Source: Zoogloea sp041914405
GTDB taxonomy: Bacteria; Pseudomonadota; Gammaproteobacteria; Burkholderiales; Rhodocyclaceae
Length of the DNA: 64,000 nucleotides
Assembly (NCBI RefSeq): GCF_041914405.1
Contig: NZ_JAYSDK010000006.1
Coordinates: 118,291-182,290, forward strand
Direction: 5' to 3'
The position numbers and the translations under genes were made by a program. The notes beneath the pieces were generated by a model. It was not told the origin of the DNA, searched no databases, and saw nothing but the letters and a program-made list of their open reading frames with translations. This document shows positions 8,140-17,584 of the stretch, piece after piece; position 1 is the first letter of the stretch, and each line of letters starts with the position of its first letter.

Positions 8140-11100
8140 ATGGATGCGAGCGAACACGGCGCGAAGAACGAGCCAGATTTCCGGCGCCTTTTCAATGCTG
8201 CGCCGGGCCTCTATCTGGTTCTCGACCAGGACTTGAGGATAGTCGCAGTCAACGAAGCCTATGCCCGGGCGACGAAGACACACAGGGACGACATCCTCGG
8301 CCGGCATATCTTCGATGTCTTTCCTGACAATCCCGACGACCCGGGTGCCGAAGGTGTGCGCAATCTCCGGGCATCCCTTCAGCGGGTATTGCAGACCGGC
8401 CAGCCAGATCCCATGCCGGTGCAGAAATACGACATCCGCCGTCCAGCCGAGGAGGGAGGGGGGTTTGAGTCCCGGTATTGGAGCCCGCTCAATACGCCGG
8501 TCATGGACGAGGCGGGAGCGCTCGCCTACATCATTCACCGGGTCGAGGACGTCACCGAGTTCGTCCGTCTCAAGCAGCAGGGCATCGAGGAGAGCCGCCT
8601 CAACGACAGCCTGCGGCAGCAGGCCTTGCGCATGGAGACGGAGGTCTTCGCCCGATCCCGTGAGGTGGCCGAGTCCAGCGCGAAGCTCAAGACGGCCAAT
8701 GAGGAACTCGACCGCCTGTACCAAAGGACGCTGGAACTCGACGAACTGAAGACACAGTTCTTCTCCAACGTCAGTCACGAACTGCGCACGCCGCTGACAC
8801 TCATCCTCGGTCCCTTGGAGGCCCTGCTTGGCGCCTCCAGTCTGGATGCCGATGCTCGGCACCGGATCAACGTGGTCCTGCGCAACGCCCGTTTGTTGCA
8901 TCGGCAGGTGGACAACCTGCTCGACATTGCCCGGCTCGACGCTGGGCGGATGGTGCTTCGCTATGCACGACTCGACCTGGCACGCCTGCTTCGCGTGGCT
9001 GCTTCCAATTTCGATACGGTGGCCGCCGACCGCCACATCGAGTATCGAGTCGAGGCGCCCCCAGCACTCCAGGTCGAGGCCGATGTAGAAAAGTGCGAGC
9101 GGGTGGTGTTGAACCTGTTGTCCAACGCATTCAAATTCACCCCTGACAGGGGAATCATCCGGGTCAGCCTGGTCCTACACGAGGATCATGCCCTGGTTCA
9201 GGTTGCCGACAGCGGCCCGGGCGTGCCCGAGTCCATGCGTTCAAACGTTTTCGAGCGTTTCCGCCAGGTCGAGGGCAGGGAGGGAAGGCCCCATGGAGGC
9301 TCCGGCCTCGGTCTGGCGATCTCGAAGGAGTTTGTGCTGCTGCACCAGGGGAGCATCGAGCTCGCTTCGGCCCCCCAAGGGGGCGCCCTGTTTTCCGTCC
9401 GGCTTCCCGTGCAAGCGCCGTCCGGGGTGGTCGTGACGCCACAAGTGCCCGATCATCCATCAGGCTTGGCAAGCGCCTACGTGGAGGGCGCCACTCAGGC
9501 GTCGCCATTCCCGGGTTCGAGCGATGTTGCCGCCGGCACACCGCTGATCCTCGTCGTCGAAGACAATCCGGACATGCAGGACTTCATCGCTGGTGCACTC
9601 AAGGCCCGCTATCGCGTCGCCAGCGCGTTCGACGGCCAGGCCGGCCTGGAGATGGCCCTGGACCTGCTCCCGACGCTGATCCTGTCCGACGTGATGATGC
9701 CCCGCATGGACGGCGATCAGTTGGTGGAGGCCCTGCGGCGTTATCCGCAACTCGACGACACGCCGATCGTCATGTTGACCGCGAAGGCCGACGACGCGTT
9801 GCGCAGCAAGCTGCTGCAGCACGGGGTGCAGGACTACATTCACAAGCCCTTTTCAACCAGCGATTTGCAGGCTCGCGTGTCCGGATTGCTGCGGGAGCGG
9901 CAGCGTGTTGGTTTGCGACTTCAAATTCTTGAAGAGCGATTCCGTGCGACCTTCGAGCAGGCAGCGGTCGGTATCGCTCATGTGGCGCCCGACGGCCAGT
10001 GGTTGCGGGTCAACCAGAAGCTCTGCGACATCGTTGCCTACCCGCGGGACGAACTGTTGCAGTTGAACTTTCAACGCATAACCCACCCCGACGACCTGGC
10101 CGAGGACGAAGCCCTGGTACGGCGCGTGCTGGCCGGAGAGATCGACAGCTATGGCCTGGACAAGCGCTATATCCGCAGGGATGGCCGTGAAGTCTGGGTC
10201 CATCTGACGGTCGCGCTCGTGCGGGATGCCGCGCATGTGCCCGACTACTTCATTTCGGTCGTGGAAGACATTGCCGCCCGCAAGGCTGCCGAAGCGGCCC
10301 TGGTCGAACGGGAAGCCCGGCTGCGCCAGGCGGCAAGCGTATTTGAATGCGCCCGGGAAGGCGTGATGATCACCGACACTGACGGCATGCTGCTCGCGGT
10401 GAATCACGCCTTCGTGGACATCACCGGCTACGGCGAGGCGGAAGTGCTTGGCCGCAATCCCAGCCTGCTCCGTTCCGGTCGCCACGGTCCGGAGTTCTTT
10501 CAGTCAATGTGGACCAGTCTCGACCAAACGGGGCAGTGGCAGGGCGAACTCTGGAACCGGCGCAAGAACGGCGAGCTTTACCCCTGCTGGATGACCATGT
10601 CGCGGGTTACCGACGAGCACCTGCGCACCATCAACTACGTGGCCCTGCTGACCGACATCAGCCAGGTCCGCCGCAGCGAGGAGCAGCTTGCACACCTCGC
10701 CCATTACGATCCGCTGACCGAGCTGCCCAATCGCTTGCTGCTGCAATCCCGCCTGGAACATGCCCTGGACCACGCCCGACGCGGCAGCAAGCAGGTCGCG
10801 CTGCTGTCTATCAATCTCGACCATTTTCAGACCATCAATGACAGCCTCGGCCACGGAATGGGCGATCTGTTGCTGCTGGAAACATCGCGGCGCCTGCAGT
10901 CGCGGGTGCGCAGCGAGGACACTCTCGGTCGCCTCGGTGGTGACGAGTTTCTGCTGATCCTCGAATCGGTAACCAGCCCCGACACTGCCGCGGAAGCGGC
11001 TCAGTTCATCCTTTCTGCGCTTGAATCCCCCTTCCGCTTCGGGGAGGAGACGGAGCTGTACATTGCGGCCAGCATCGGGATCAGCCTGTTCCCGGATAAC

Positions 11101-12009
11101 GGTCAGACGGCCAACGAGCTGCTCAAAAACGCCGATGTCGCCTTGCATCAAGCGAAGGCGCAGGGCAGAAACCGCTTTTGCTTCTACACCACCTCGATGA
11201 ACGCCGATGCAATTGCCAGGCTGGAGTTGAACGCCGCCTTGCGCCGGGCGATAGGACGCAGGGAGTTCGCACTCTACTACCAACCCAAGGTGAACCTGCT
11301 GAGCGGCCAAATCACCGGTGCCGAGGCATTGATTCGCTGGCCCCGGGGCGACCGGGTGGACACGCCGGGCAGCTTCATCCCGCTGGCTGAAGCAAATGGC
11401 CTCATCGTCCCCATCGGAACCTGGGTGATCGATGAGGCCTGCCGCCAGTTGCACATCTGGCAAACACGCTTTGGCGCGTGGGGACGGGTGGCCATCAATG
11501 TCTCGGCACTGCAGTTCCGCTCAGGAAAACTGCTGGAGATCGTTGGCGCTGCGCTGACTCGCCATGCCCTTCCTGCCGGCAGTATCGAACTCGAGCTGAC
11601 GGAAAGCATGCTGATGGACGATCCGCTGCAGACCATCGAGGTCCTGCATGCCCTCAAGAGGCTGGGCGTCGATCTGTCGCTGGACGATTTCGGCACTGGC
11701 TACTCGAGTTTTGGCTACCTGAGCCGTTTCCCCATCGATGCCTTGAAGATCGACCGGTCATTCGTCCAGGGCATCAATGGAGACCCTGAATCGGGACTGA
11801 TCGCCGTCTCCATCGTGGAGTTGGCCCACCGCATGAAACTGAAGGTCGTGGCCGAAGGAATAGAAACCGTCGCGCAGCGGGACTATCTGAAGACCTGCGA
11901 CTGCGACGAAATGCAGGGCTACCTGTTCTCCAGGCCCTTGCCCGCGGCGGATTTCGAAGAACTCTTGCAGAGCCAGCCCCCGGCTGCAACGCGTACGCGT
12001 CTCCAGTGA
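8140..12009 (+). CDS. Hybrid sensor kinase with receiver, GGDEF and EAL domains
   Basis: 1289 residues. Domains in order: PAS (about 15-150); coiled coil; HisKA with phospho-acceptor H213 in SNVSHELRTP; HATPase_c with NAFKFTP and GSGLGLAISKE (to about 430); receiver with D517 in LSDVMMPRMDG and a KPF lysine; PAS/PAC (about 605-725); PAS (about 730-850); GGDEF (intact motif, 933-937); EAL (1062-1064, with LTESMLM, DDFGTGYSS and VAEGIET). Both a cyclase and a phosphodiesterase look competent, so net c-di-GMP output is undecided. There are no transmembrane segments, so input is cytoplasmic. No partner response regulator is adjacent. A ribosome site (AGGGGT) precedes the ATG. Confidence 0.93.
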   Translation: MDASEHGAKNEPDFRRLFNAAPGLYLVLDQDLRIVAVNEAYARATKTHRDDILGRHIFDVFPDNPDDPGAEGVRNLRASLQRVLQTGQPDPMPVQKYDIRRPAEEGGGFESRYWSPLNTPVMDEAGALAYIIHRVEDVTEFVRLKQQGIEESRLNDSLRQQALRMETEVFARSREVAESSAKLKTANEELDRLYQRTLELDELKTQFFSNVSHELRTPLTLILGPLEALLGASSLDADARHRINVVLRNARLLHRQVDNLLDIARLDAGRMVLRYARLDLARLLRVAASNFDTVAADRHIEYRVEAPPALQVEADVEKCERVVLNLLSNAFKFTPDRGIIRVSLVLHEDHALVQVADSGPGVPESMRSNVFERFRQVEGREGRPHGGSGLGLAISKEFVLLHQGSIELASAPQGGALFSVRLPVQAPSGVVVTPQVPDHPSGLASAYVEGATQASPFPGSSDVAAGTPLILVVEDNPDMQDFIAGALKARYRVASAFDGQAGLEMALDLLPTLILSDVMMPRMDGDQLVEALRRYPQLDDTPIVMLTAKADDALRSKLLQHGVQDYIHKPFSTSDLQARVSGLLRERQRVGLRLQILEERFRATFEQAAVGIAHVAPDGQWLRVNQKLCDIVAYPRDELLQLNFQRITHPDDLAEDEALVRRVLAGEIDSYGLDKRYIRRDGREVWVHLTVALVRDAAHVPDYFISVVEDIAARKAAEAALVEREARLRQAASVFECAREGVMITDTDGMLLAVNHAFVDITGYGEAEVLGRNPSLLRSGRHGPEFFQSMWTSLDQTGQWQGELWNRRKNGELYPCWMTMSRVTDEHLRTINYVALLTDISQVRRSEEQLAHLAHYDPLTELPNRLLLQSRLEHALDHARRGSKQVALLSINLDHFQTINDSLGHGMGDLLLLETSRRLQSRVRSEDTLGRLGGDEFLLILESVTSPDTAAEAAQFILSALESPFRFGEETELYIAASIGISLFPDNGQTANELLKNADVALHQAKAQGRNRFCFYTTSMNADAIARLELNAALRRAIGRREFALYYQPKVNLLSGQITGAEALIRWPRGDRVDTPGSFIPLAEANGLIVPIGTWVIDEACRQLHIWQTRFGAWGRVAINVSALQFRSGKLLEIVGAALTRHALPAGSIELELTESMLMDDPLQTIEVLHALKRLGVDLSLDDFGTGYSSFGYLSRFPIDALKIDRSFVQGINGDPESGLIAVSIVELAHRMKLKVVAEGIETVAQRDYLKTCDCDEMQGYLFSRPLPAADFEELLQSQPPAATRTRLQ

Positions 12010-12016
12010 GGCCGTC

Positions 12017-12040
12017 TATTGCGCGTCAGCTCGCGCAATA
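12017..12040 (+). terminator. Hairpin after the hybrid sensor gene
   Basis: Perfect 9-bp stem TATTGCGCG / CGCGCAATA with a 6-base loop, 8 bp beyond the TGA at 12009. There is no U-tract. Its position rules against the upstream in-frame ATG (12019) as the HiPIP start. Confidence 0.5.
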
Positions 12041-12081
12041 ATGTTGCCCCCAACTCCATCGCAGCAGGGATACCGACCACC

Positions 12082-12363
12082 ATGAGCACGAACCTCACGC
12101 GCCGCCGCTTTCTCCAGCTGAGCGCCGCCGGCGCAACCTGCATTCCACTGGTCAGCCTGACTGGTGAAGCCAGGGCGGCCACCAATCAGGCCCTCAGGGC
12201 TCAGTACAAATATCAGGACAGTCCCGTTGATGGTAAGAGCTGTACCTCGTGTTTGGAATTCATCGAAGGTAGCTCGGCCACCGCGCCAGGGCGCTGCAAG
12301 CTTATCCCTGGCGATGACGAGATCTCGCCGAATGGCTACTGCACCCTGTGGAACACGATGTAG
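12082..12363 (+). CDS. High-potential iron-sulfur protein (HiPIP)
   Basis: 93-residue precursor from the ATG at 12082. A twin-arginine signal (TRRRFLQLSAAGA) is followed by a hydrophobic core and cleavage near EARA-AT. The mature domain carries four cysteines (SCTSC, GRC, GYC) in the spacing used to ligate the single [4Fe-4S] cluster. In the family it is a soluble periplasmic electron carrier, best known from purple phototrophs and denitrifiers, donating to reaction centres or terminal oxidases. The partner is not identifiable here. An in-frame ATG at 12019 would add 21 residues but falls inside the preceding hairpin. Confidence 0.93.
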   Translation: MSTNLTRRRFLQLSAAGATCIPLVSLTGEARAATNQALRAQYKYQDSPVDGKSCTSCLEFIEGSSATAPGRCKLIPGDDEISPNGYCTLWNTM

Positions 12364-12467
12364 GCGCTGCCGATGGCGGGTAGGAGAGTTGGTAGGACAG
12401 TCCTCCGCTGGGGGGCGGCGGTTGGTCGTTCGATGAGCAACATTCCGAACATGGTGTGGTCCCCGCG

Positions 12468-13028
12468 TCAGCGGCAGAGCGCGGCAATGAAGTCATCCGC
12501 CTGCGGCCAATCGCCGAAGCCGGACGCGGGATTCAGGTGCCCGACGGCGCCGATATTGACGAAGCGGCTGCCCCAGTCTCTGGCGAGGGCTTCGACCCGG
12601 TCGATGCTGCCGAGCGGATCGTTGGTGCTCGCGGCAACGATGCTGGGGAAGGGGAGCGGCACACGCGGGACCGGGAACCAGCCGTTGTCGCGTAGTGCTT
12701 CCTGGCTCGGATAGCCGTCAGGCAACGGCGTATCGAAATCCGGTGGCGTGGCCAGCAGCGCGCCCTGGATGGGGCGGCGAGGGGATTTCGCCCAGTGGGC
12801 GACGATCAGCACGCCGCCGCTGTGGGCCACCAGGATCACCGGGCCGTCGACACCGGCCAGGGTTTCTTCCAGGGCTTCCACCCGGGCCGCGAGGCTCAGC
12901 TTATCTTTTTCCAGTGGCGGCACCGTGCGGACCTTGGGCAGGCGGGCGGCCAGCAGGGTCTGCCAGTGTTCGGCCACGTGGTCGCGAAGGCCGGGGACGA
13001 TGACAACAGTGGGGTTTTGGTCGTTCAT
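12468..13028 (-). CDS. RBBP9/YdeN-type serine hydrolase
   Basis: 186-residue alpha/beta hydrolase of the small RBBP9 family. Visible triad elements: nucleophile in VAHSGG, acid in STNDPLGS, and histidine in GHLNPASGFGDWP. The strand PTVVIVPGLRDHVAEHW at the N-terminus is characteristic. Convergent with the HiPIP gene (104-bp gap). The physiological substrate is unknown for the family. Confidence 0.87.
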   Translation of the reverse strand: MNDQNPTVVIVPGLRDHVAEHWQTLLAARLPKVRTVPPLEKDKLSLAARVEALEETLAGVDGPVILVAHSGGVLIVAHWAKSPRRPIQGALLATPPDFDTPLPDGYPSQEALRDNGWFPVPRVPLPFPSIVAASTNDPLGSIDRVEALARDWGSRFVNIGAVGHLNPASGFGDWPQADDFIAALCR

Positions 13029-13071
13029 GACTGCGTGAGGGGCTGTTTTAATCGGTCAAAAGGTTCGGGGC

Positions 13072-14379
13072 TCAGGCAGCGCCGTTAGGGCGTTTGCCGA
13101 GGCGGCCGAGGTCGGCTGTGTAATTGCGTCGTCCAACGATGAAGGCAAGGGCGGCGAGCAGCGGGACGAAAGGGATTACCTGCAGCGCGAACTGCAGGCT
13201 GACGCGGTCGGCGAGAAAACCGGTGACGAAGGGGCCGGGCGCCAGGCCGAGCAGGTTGTTGGCTAACGTCAGCGTCGCGAAGGCAGTGGCGTGAATGGCG
13301 GTTGGCGTCAGGTTGGCCACCATCGCACCGGCGGGACCGGACGTGCCGGCAGCGACGAACATGCCCAGGCCGATGGCGATCAGTTGGGCGTTACCCGTCG
13401 GCAACTGAAAGGCCGTACCCAATAGCACGCAGGTGCCCATGCTGTAGATGATCGCCATCCACCACTTGCGGGGGGCAATCCGGCGGCTGACGGCGTCCGT
13501 CATCATCCCGCAGGCCACCATGCCGACGGCGCCGATCAGCACGAAGAGCGCGGAGGTAAGGCCGGCCCGGTCGGGCGCCATGCCGTAATAACGGTTGAGG
13601 TAACTCGGCATCCACGCCATGACCGACGACATGACGATCAGCTGCAGCCCGCTGCCCACGTAGGCGCAGATCACCGAGCGGGACGAGAACAGGCCGGCCA
13701 GCAGCGGCCGCAGGCCCCGGGGCGCGCCACCCGCTTCGCCGCTGGTGGGACGGACACTGCCGACCCGCTTGTCGGTGACGCTCAGGAAGTACAGCACCAC
13801 CAGCGCCGCGCCGAACAGGGCCATCGCGCCGAAGGCCCAGCGCCAGCCAAGACGCGAAGCGATGAAGCCGCCGGTGGCCATGCCGAGTACTGACCCGAAG
13901 GCCCCGCCGGCCATGAAGGCGCCGGTCAGCGTGGAGCGCAGATGCGGCGGGAAGATGCTCAGGATCAGCGCGATGCCCACGCTGCCATATGCTGCTTCTC
14001 CGACGCCGACGCAGAAGCGGGCGATGAACATCTCGCCATAGTTCTCGGCGAGGGCGCAGGCCAGCGTGGCGACGCTCCACAGCGCGGCCATCAAGGTCAC
14101 GCTGCGCACGCGACCCCAGCGGTCGGCAACCACTGAGAGGGGAAAGGTGAGCAGGCCGACCAGCAGCGCGACGATGCTGCTGAGGGAGCCCAGCTGGGTG
14201 TCGGACAGGCCCCATTCCGCCTTGAGGAGGGGGAAGACGGCATTGAGGACCTGCCGCGACATGTAATCGGAAAGCAGGAGGCCAAAGGTCAGCGCGAACA
14301 CGACCCAGGCGTATCGCCGCGAGACGCCCGGTTCGACGGCATCGTCGAAGCTGGCGCTGTCGATGGTATGGATGGCCAA
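13072..14379 (-). CDS. MFS transporter, likely carboxylate/sugar-acid permease
   Basis: About 435 residues from a TTG start at 14379, preferred because a GAGGAG ribosome site lies 7-8 bases upstream; a longer frame from 14397 would bury that site. Twelve predicted helices, with the MFS loop signature ADRWGRVRSV after helix 2. It is the last gene of a leftward cluster with a BKACE enzyme, TauD-type dioxygenase and quinone oxidoreductase, so it probably imports the substrate or precursor of that pathway. The substrate itself is not readable. Confidence 0.85.
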   Translation of the reverse strand: MAIHTIDSASFDDAVEPGVSRRYAWVVFALTFGLLLSDYMSRQVLNAVFPLLKAEWGLSDTQLGSLSSIVALLVGLLTFPLSVVADRWGRVRSVTLMAALWSVATLACALAENYGEMFIARFCVGVGEAAYGSVGIALILSIFPPHLRSTLTGAFMAGGAFGSVLGMATGGFIASRLGWRWAFGAMALFGAALVVLYFLSVTDKRVGSVRPTSGEAGGAPRGLRPLLAGLFSSRSVICAYVGSGLQLIVMSSVMAWMPSYLNRYYGMAPDRAGLTSALFVLIGAVGMVACGMMTDAVSRRIAPRKWWMAIIYSMGTCVLLGTAFQLPTGNAQLIAIGLGMFVAAGTSGPAGAMVANLTPTAIHATAFATLTLANNLLGLAPGPFVTGFLADRVSLQFALQVIPFVPLLAALAFIVGRRNYTADLGRLGKRPNGAA

Positions 14380-14490
14380 GATTGTCTCCTCTCGCAATCG
14401 TCGCCACTACGCCGGGCGTGTGGCGATCGTTCTGGTATTGGCTTGCCGGCGGGGACGCTGGAGCGCCCCCGCGACGGTCGTACGCGCTGG

Positions 14491-15546
14491 TCAGGCGTGC
14501 TGGGTGAAGCCGACCTGGCCGGGCTTGCGGTTCGGCGCGAAGCCATTGGCGGCAAGGGTCGCGTCCGCGCCTTCGTAGAAGGTACCGATGCGGTAGATCT
14601 CGCGGGCCTCCTTCGCGTTGGCCACGTCGCGCCCAAACTCGTTGGAGAGGCGGACCAGTTGCTCGATCTGCTCGACGGTCCCCATCTTGCGGTCGCGGCG
14701 CTGGGTCCAGATGTTGTCCTCGATGCCGCAGCGCACGTGCAGGCCCATGGCGATGGCCATCATGTTGAGCGGCAGCACGTTGAGCATGGAGCTCTCGAGG
14801 GTCAGCACCGAGCCGTCCGGGCAGGCGCGAACGAAGTTGGCCAGGTTGTAGATGTTCGGTTGGTCGAAGCCGCCACCGATGGCCACCCAGGTCAGGATCA
14901 GCGGTACGTTGCAGACGCCACGCCGCATCATGCGCTCGACGGTCTCCAACTGGGAGATGTTGGCCAACTGGAAGTGGGTCTGGATGCCCTTGGAGGACAG
15001 GCGGCGGATGTGCTCCTCGACCCACTGGGGGCCGGCGGGAATCGTCATCTCGCGGTACGCGTGGTACATCGCCGGATCCGCCAGCGTGGTTCCGCGGATA
15101 TCGGCCTCGCACATCTGCTCGACCACGTTCATCTGGTTGGTGTTGATTGCGATGGTCACCTGGTCCGGCGTTGGAGTCAGCTCGGCGAGCATGTGGCGGG
15201 TGTCGTCGGACAGCCACTTGGCGGCTTCGCCTTCGCCTTCCGGCGCGAAGGAGATGGAGCCGCCGACCTGGATGATCATGTCAGGCACGCGGGCGCGGAT
15301 GCCGGCGATCAGCTCGTTGAACTTGGACAGGCGCTTGGAGCCCTTGCCGTCCAGTTCGCGCACGTGCAGGTGCAGCACGGTGGCGCCGGCGTTATAGCAG
15401 TCCACGGCTTTCTGGATCTGCTGGTCCATCGTCACCGGGATGTCTTCCGGGAAGTCTTGGGGCATCCACTCGGGCCCGTAGGGGGCGCAGGTGATGACGA
15501 GTTTCTGCATGTTCTCGGGGAACAGGGCGCCGTCGAGGAAGTTCAT
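14491..15546 (-). CDS. BKACE-family beta-keto acid cleavage enzyme (DUF849)
   Basis: 351 residues from the ATG at 15546, which follows a GGAGAC ribosome site; the frame stays open far upstream, so length alone does not set the start. Zn-dependent retro-Claisen enzymes of this family condense a beta-keto acid with acetyl-CoA; the founding member cleaves 3-keto-5-aminohexanoate. The metal-binding HLHVR motif and the GIEDN motif are both present, as is the TPTPDQVTIAINT region. Neighbours (oxygenase, reductase, permease) indicate a small catabolic pathway. Specificity, which varies widely in the family, cannot be assigned. Confidence 0.88.
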   Translation of the reverse strand: MNFLDGALFPENMQKLVITCAPYGPEWMPQDFPEDIPVTMDQQIQKAVDCYNAGATVLHLHVRELDGKGSKRLSKFNELIAGIRARVPDMIIQVGGSISFAPEGEGEAAKWLSDDTRHMLAELTPTPDQVTIAINTNQMNVVEQMCEADIRGTTLADPAMYHAYREMTIPAGPQWVEEHIRRLSSKGIQTHFQLANISQLETVERMMRRGVCNVPLILTWVAIGGGFDQPNIYNLANFVRACPDGSVLTLESSMLNVLPLNMMAIAMGLHVRCGIEDNIWTQRRDRKMGTVEQIEQLVRLSNEFGRDVANAKEAREIYRIGTFYEGADATLAANGFAPNRKPGQVGFTQHA

Positions 15547-15611
15547 TTGATGTCTCCAGTAAGCGTTATTGGATGAAGGTCGGGGAGGGAGGGAGAGCGG
15601 GGCGCCAGCCT

Positions 15612-16529
15612 TCAGAAGGGCCGGTCGCCGATGATGGCGGCGCGTTCCATCTTGCGATGGCAGGGCGCGTAATCCATGACCGCGTAGTGCTGGGTCGAAC
15701 GGTTGTCCCAGATCGCCACGCTGTTGGGCTTCCAGCGCCAGCGCACCTGGTATTCCGGGATGTAGGCCTGGCTGATCAGGTACTGCAGCAGGTCGCCGCC
15801 GGCCTGGTTGTAGTCCTGACCGTAGCGCACGCGGCTCTTGTTGTGGAAATTGACGAAGTGGGTGGTGAAGGCATTGACGAACAACACCTTCTCGCCGGTT
15901 TCCGGGTGCGTGCGCACCACCGGGTGCTCGGCATCGGGGTAGGCAGCTTTCATGGCCAGGCGCTTTTCCAGCGGCATCGCCGCCGCGAAGGACGCGTTGA
16001 AGCTGTGGCTGGCGCGCAGCTCGGCGATCTGCGCCTTGATGTCGTCCGGCAGCTTCTCGTAGGCGAGGACCATGTTGGCCCACATGGTGTCGCCACCGAA
16101 GGGCGGGCACTCGACGCAGCGCAGCACGCAGCCCATGGCCGGTGTCTCGCGCCAGGTGCCGTCGCAGTGCCAGGCGTTTTCGTAGCGGTCCATCGGGTGA
16201 TCCGGGGTCTTGTAGATCTGCACCAGGCCCGGCGCGTCCGGATGGCTCGGCGCCATCGGATGATCCTCCAGCTGGCCGAAGCGCGACGCGAAGGCGACGT
16301 GCTCCTGGCGCGTGATGTCCTGGTCGCGCAGGAACAGGACCTTGTACTCGAGCAGCAGGGCGTGGATTTCGTCCGCCAGCGCCTTGTCCCGCGCGGCGTC
16401 GCCCAGGTTCACGTTGAGCAGTTCGGCGCCGATGCTGGCGGTGAGCGGTTCGAACTTCACCGAGGTATTCAGGACACCGGCCCGCACGATGGCGGGGGCG
16501 CCGGTGTTGTCCTGTACGGCCTGGTTCAT
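15612..16529 (-). CDS. TauD/TfdA-family Fe(II)/2-oxoglutarate dioxygenase
   Basis: 305 residues from the ATG at 16529, preceded by AAGGAGAC. The iron-binding triad is visible: H and D in WHCDGTW, distal H in STQHYA, with an arginine for 2-oxoglutarate in HRKMERA. Typical substrates in the family are taurine, 2,4-D and related small acids or ethers. The pairing with BKACE suggests it oxidises the compound whose carbon chain is later cleaved; this is inference. Confidence 0.9.
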   Translation of the reverse strand: MNQAVQDNTGAPAIVRAGVLNTSVKFEPLTASIGAELLNVNLGDAARDKALADEIHALLLEYKVLFLRDQDITRQEHVAFASRFGQLEDHPMAPSHPDAPGLVQIYKTPDHPMDRYENAWHCDGTWRETPAMGCVLRCVECPPFGGDTMWANMVLAYEKLPDDIKAQIAELRASHSFNASFAAAMPLEKRLAMKAAYPDAEHPVVRTHPETGEKVLFVNAFTTHFVNFHNKSRVRYGQDYNQAGGDLLQYLISQAYIPEYQVRWRWKPNSVAIWDNRSTQHYAVMDYAPCHRKMERAAIIGDRPF

Positions 16530-16579
16530 GGTGCTGTCTCCTTTTCTTATGGGTTGTCGCTGTGAATGCGTTGGTGGCG

Positions 16580-17560
16580 TCAGACGACGAAGATCGACGA
16601 GCCGGTGGTCTTGCGCGCTTCCAGATCTCGGTGGGCCTGGACGGCATCCTCGAGGGCGTAGCGCTGGTTGATCTCGATGCGGATGCGGCCGGCGGCTACG
16701 TGGCCGAAGATCTCGCCGGCCAGTTCGGCCTTCTCCTGCGGATCGGCGATGTAATCGGCGAGGGCCGGACGGGTGAGGTACAGCGAGCCCTTCATGGCCA
16801 GCAGTTGCGGGTCGAAGGGCGGAATCGTGCCGGAGGCGGTGCCGACGCAGACCATCAGGCCGCGCCGCTTGAGGGAGTCCAGCGAGGCCATGAAAGTGTT
16901 CTTGCCCACGCTGTCGAACACCACGTTGACGCCGACGCCGTTGGTCAGCTCGCGCACCCGTTTTGCCACGTCCTCGTGGCTGTAGTTGATGACGTCGGTG
17001 CAGCCATGGGCGCGGGCGACCTCGGCCTTCTCTTCGGTGGATACGGTGCCGATGACGCGCAGGCCGAGCAGGCGGGCCCACTGGGAGACGATCAGGCCCA
17101 CGCCGCCGGCAGCCGCGTGGAGCAGGATGCTGTCGCCTTCCTTGAAGGCGTGGATACGCCGCATCAGGTAGGCCGAAGTCAGGCCGCGCATGGTCATCGC
17201 GGCGGCGGTCTGGCAGGAAATCCCGTCCGGCAGCTTGATCAACGGCGCGGCGGCGATCAGGCGGCGGGTGCTGTAGGCGCCGAGGGTGTTCAGGAAGCCG
17301 GTGTAGGTGACGCGGTCACCGACGGCCACATTGCTTACGCCGTCGCCGATGGCCTCCACCACACCGGCCGCCTCGACGCCCATGCCGGCCGGCAGCGGAA
17401 TCGGATAGGTGCCGTTGCGGAAGTAGGTGTCGGCAAAGTTCAGGCCGACGGCCTCGTGGCGCAGGCGGACTTCGCCCGGTCCGGGCTCGCCGACGTGGAC
17501 TTCTTCCCAGCGCAGCACTTCCGGGCCGCCGGTTTCGTGGAAGCGGATTGCATGTTCCAA
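16580..17560 (-). CDS. Zinc-independent quinone oxidoreductase (MDR family)
   Basis: 326 residues from a TTG start at 17560, 7 bases after GGAG. GroES-like N-terminal domain with NFADTYFRNGTYP, and a Rossmann nucleotide site AAAGGVGLIVSQWARLLG with NADPH-type loop residues following. The structural zinc cysteines of alcohol dehydrogenases are absent, as in QOR. Reduces quinones or enones with NADPH in the cytoplasm. Lies between the dioxygenase (50 bp) and the Usp-hemerythrin gene (24 bp), so it is most likely cotranscribed. Confidence 0.9.
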   Translation of the reverse strand: MEHAIRFHETGGPEVLRWEEVHVGEPGPGEVRLRHEAVGLNFADTYFRNGTYPIPLPAGMGVEAAGVVEAIGDGVSNVAVGDRVTYTGFLNTLGAYSTRRLIAAAPLIKLPDGISCQTAAAMTMRGLTSAYLMRRIHAFKEGDSILLHAAAGGVGLIVSQWARLLGLRVIGTVSTEEKAEVARAHGCTDVINYSHEDVAKRVRELTNGVGVNVVFDSVGKNTFMASLDSLKRRGLMVCVGTASGTIPPFDPQLLAMKGSLYLTRPALADYIADPQEKAELAGEIFGHVAAGRIRIEINQRYALEDAVQAHRDLEARKTTGSSIFVV

Positions 17561-17584
17561 GGTGTTCTCCTTTGTCTGTCTTGT

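Noticed and set aside
14491..16647. A 718-residue open frame spanning the BKACE gene and the dioxygenase gene on the minus strand
   Set aside because: Only the part from 15546 has family motifs and a ribosome site; the upstream half is an off-frame reading of the dioxygenase gene in high-GC DNA.
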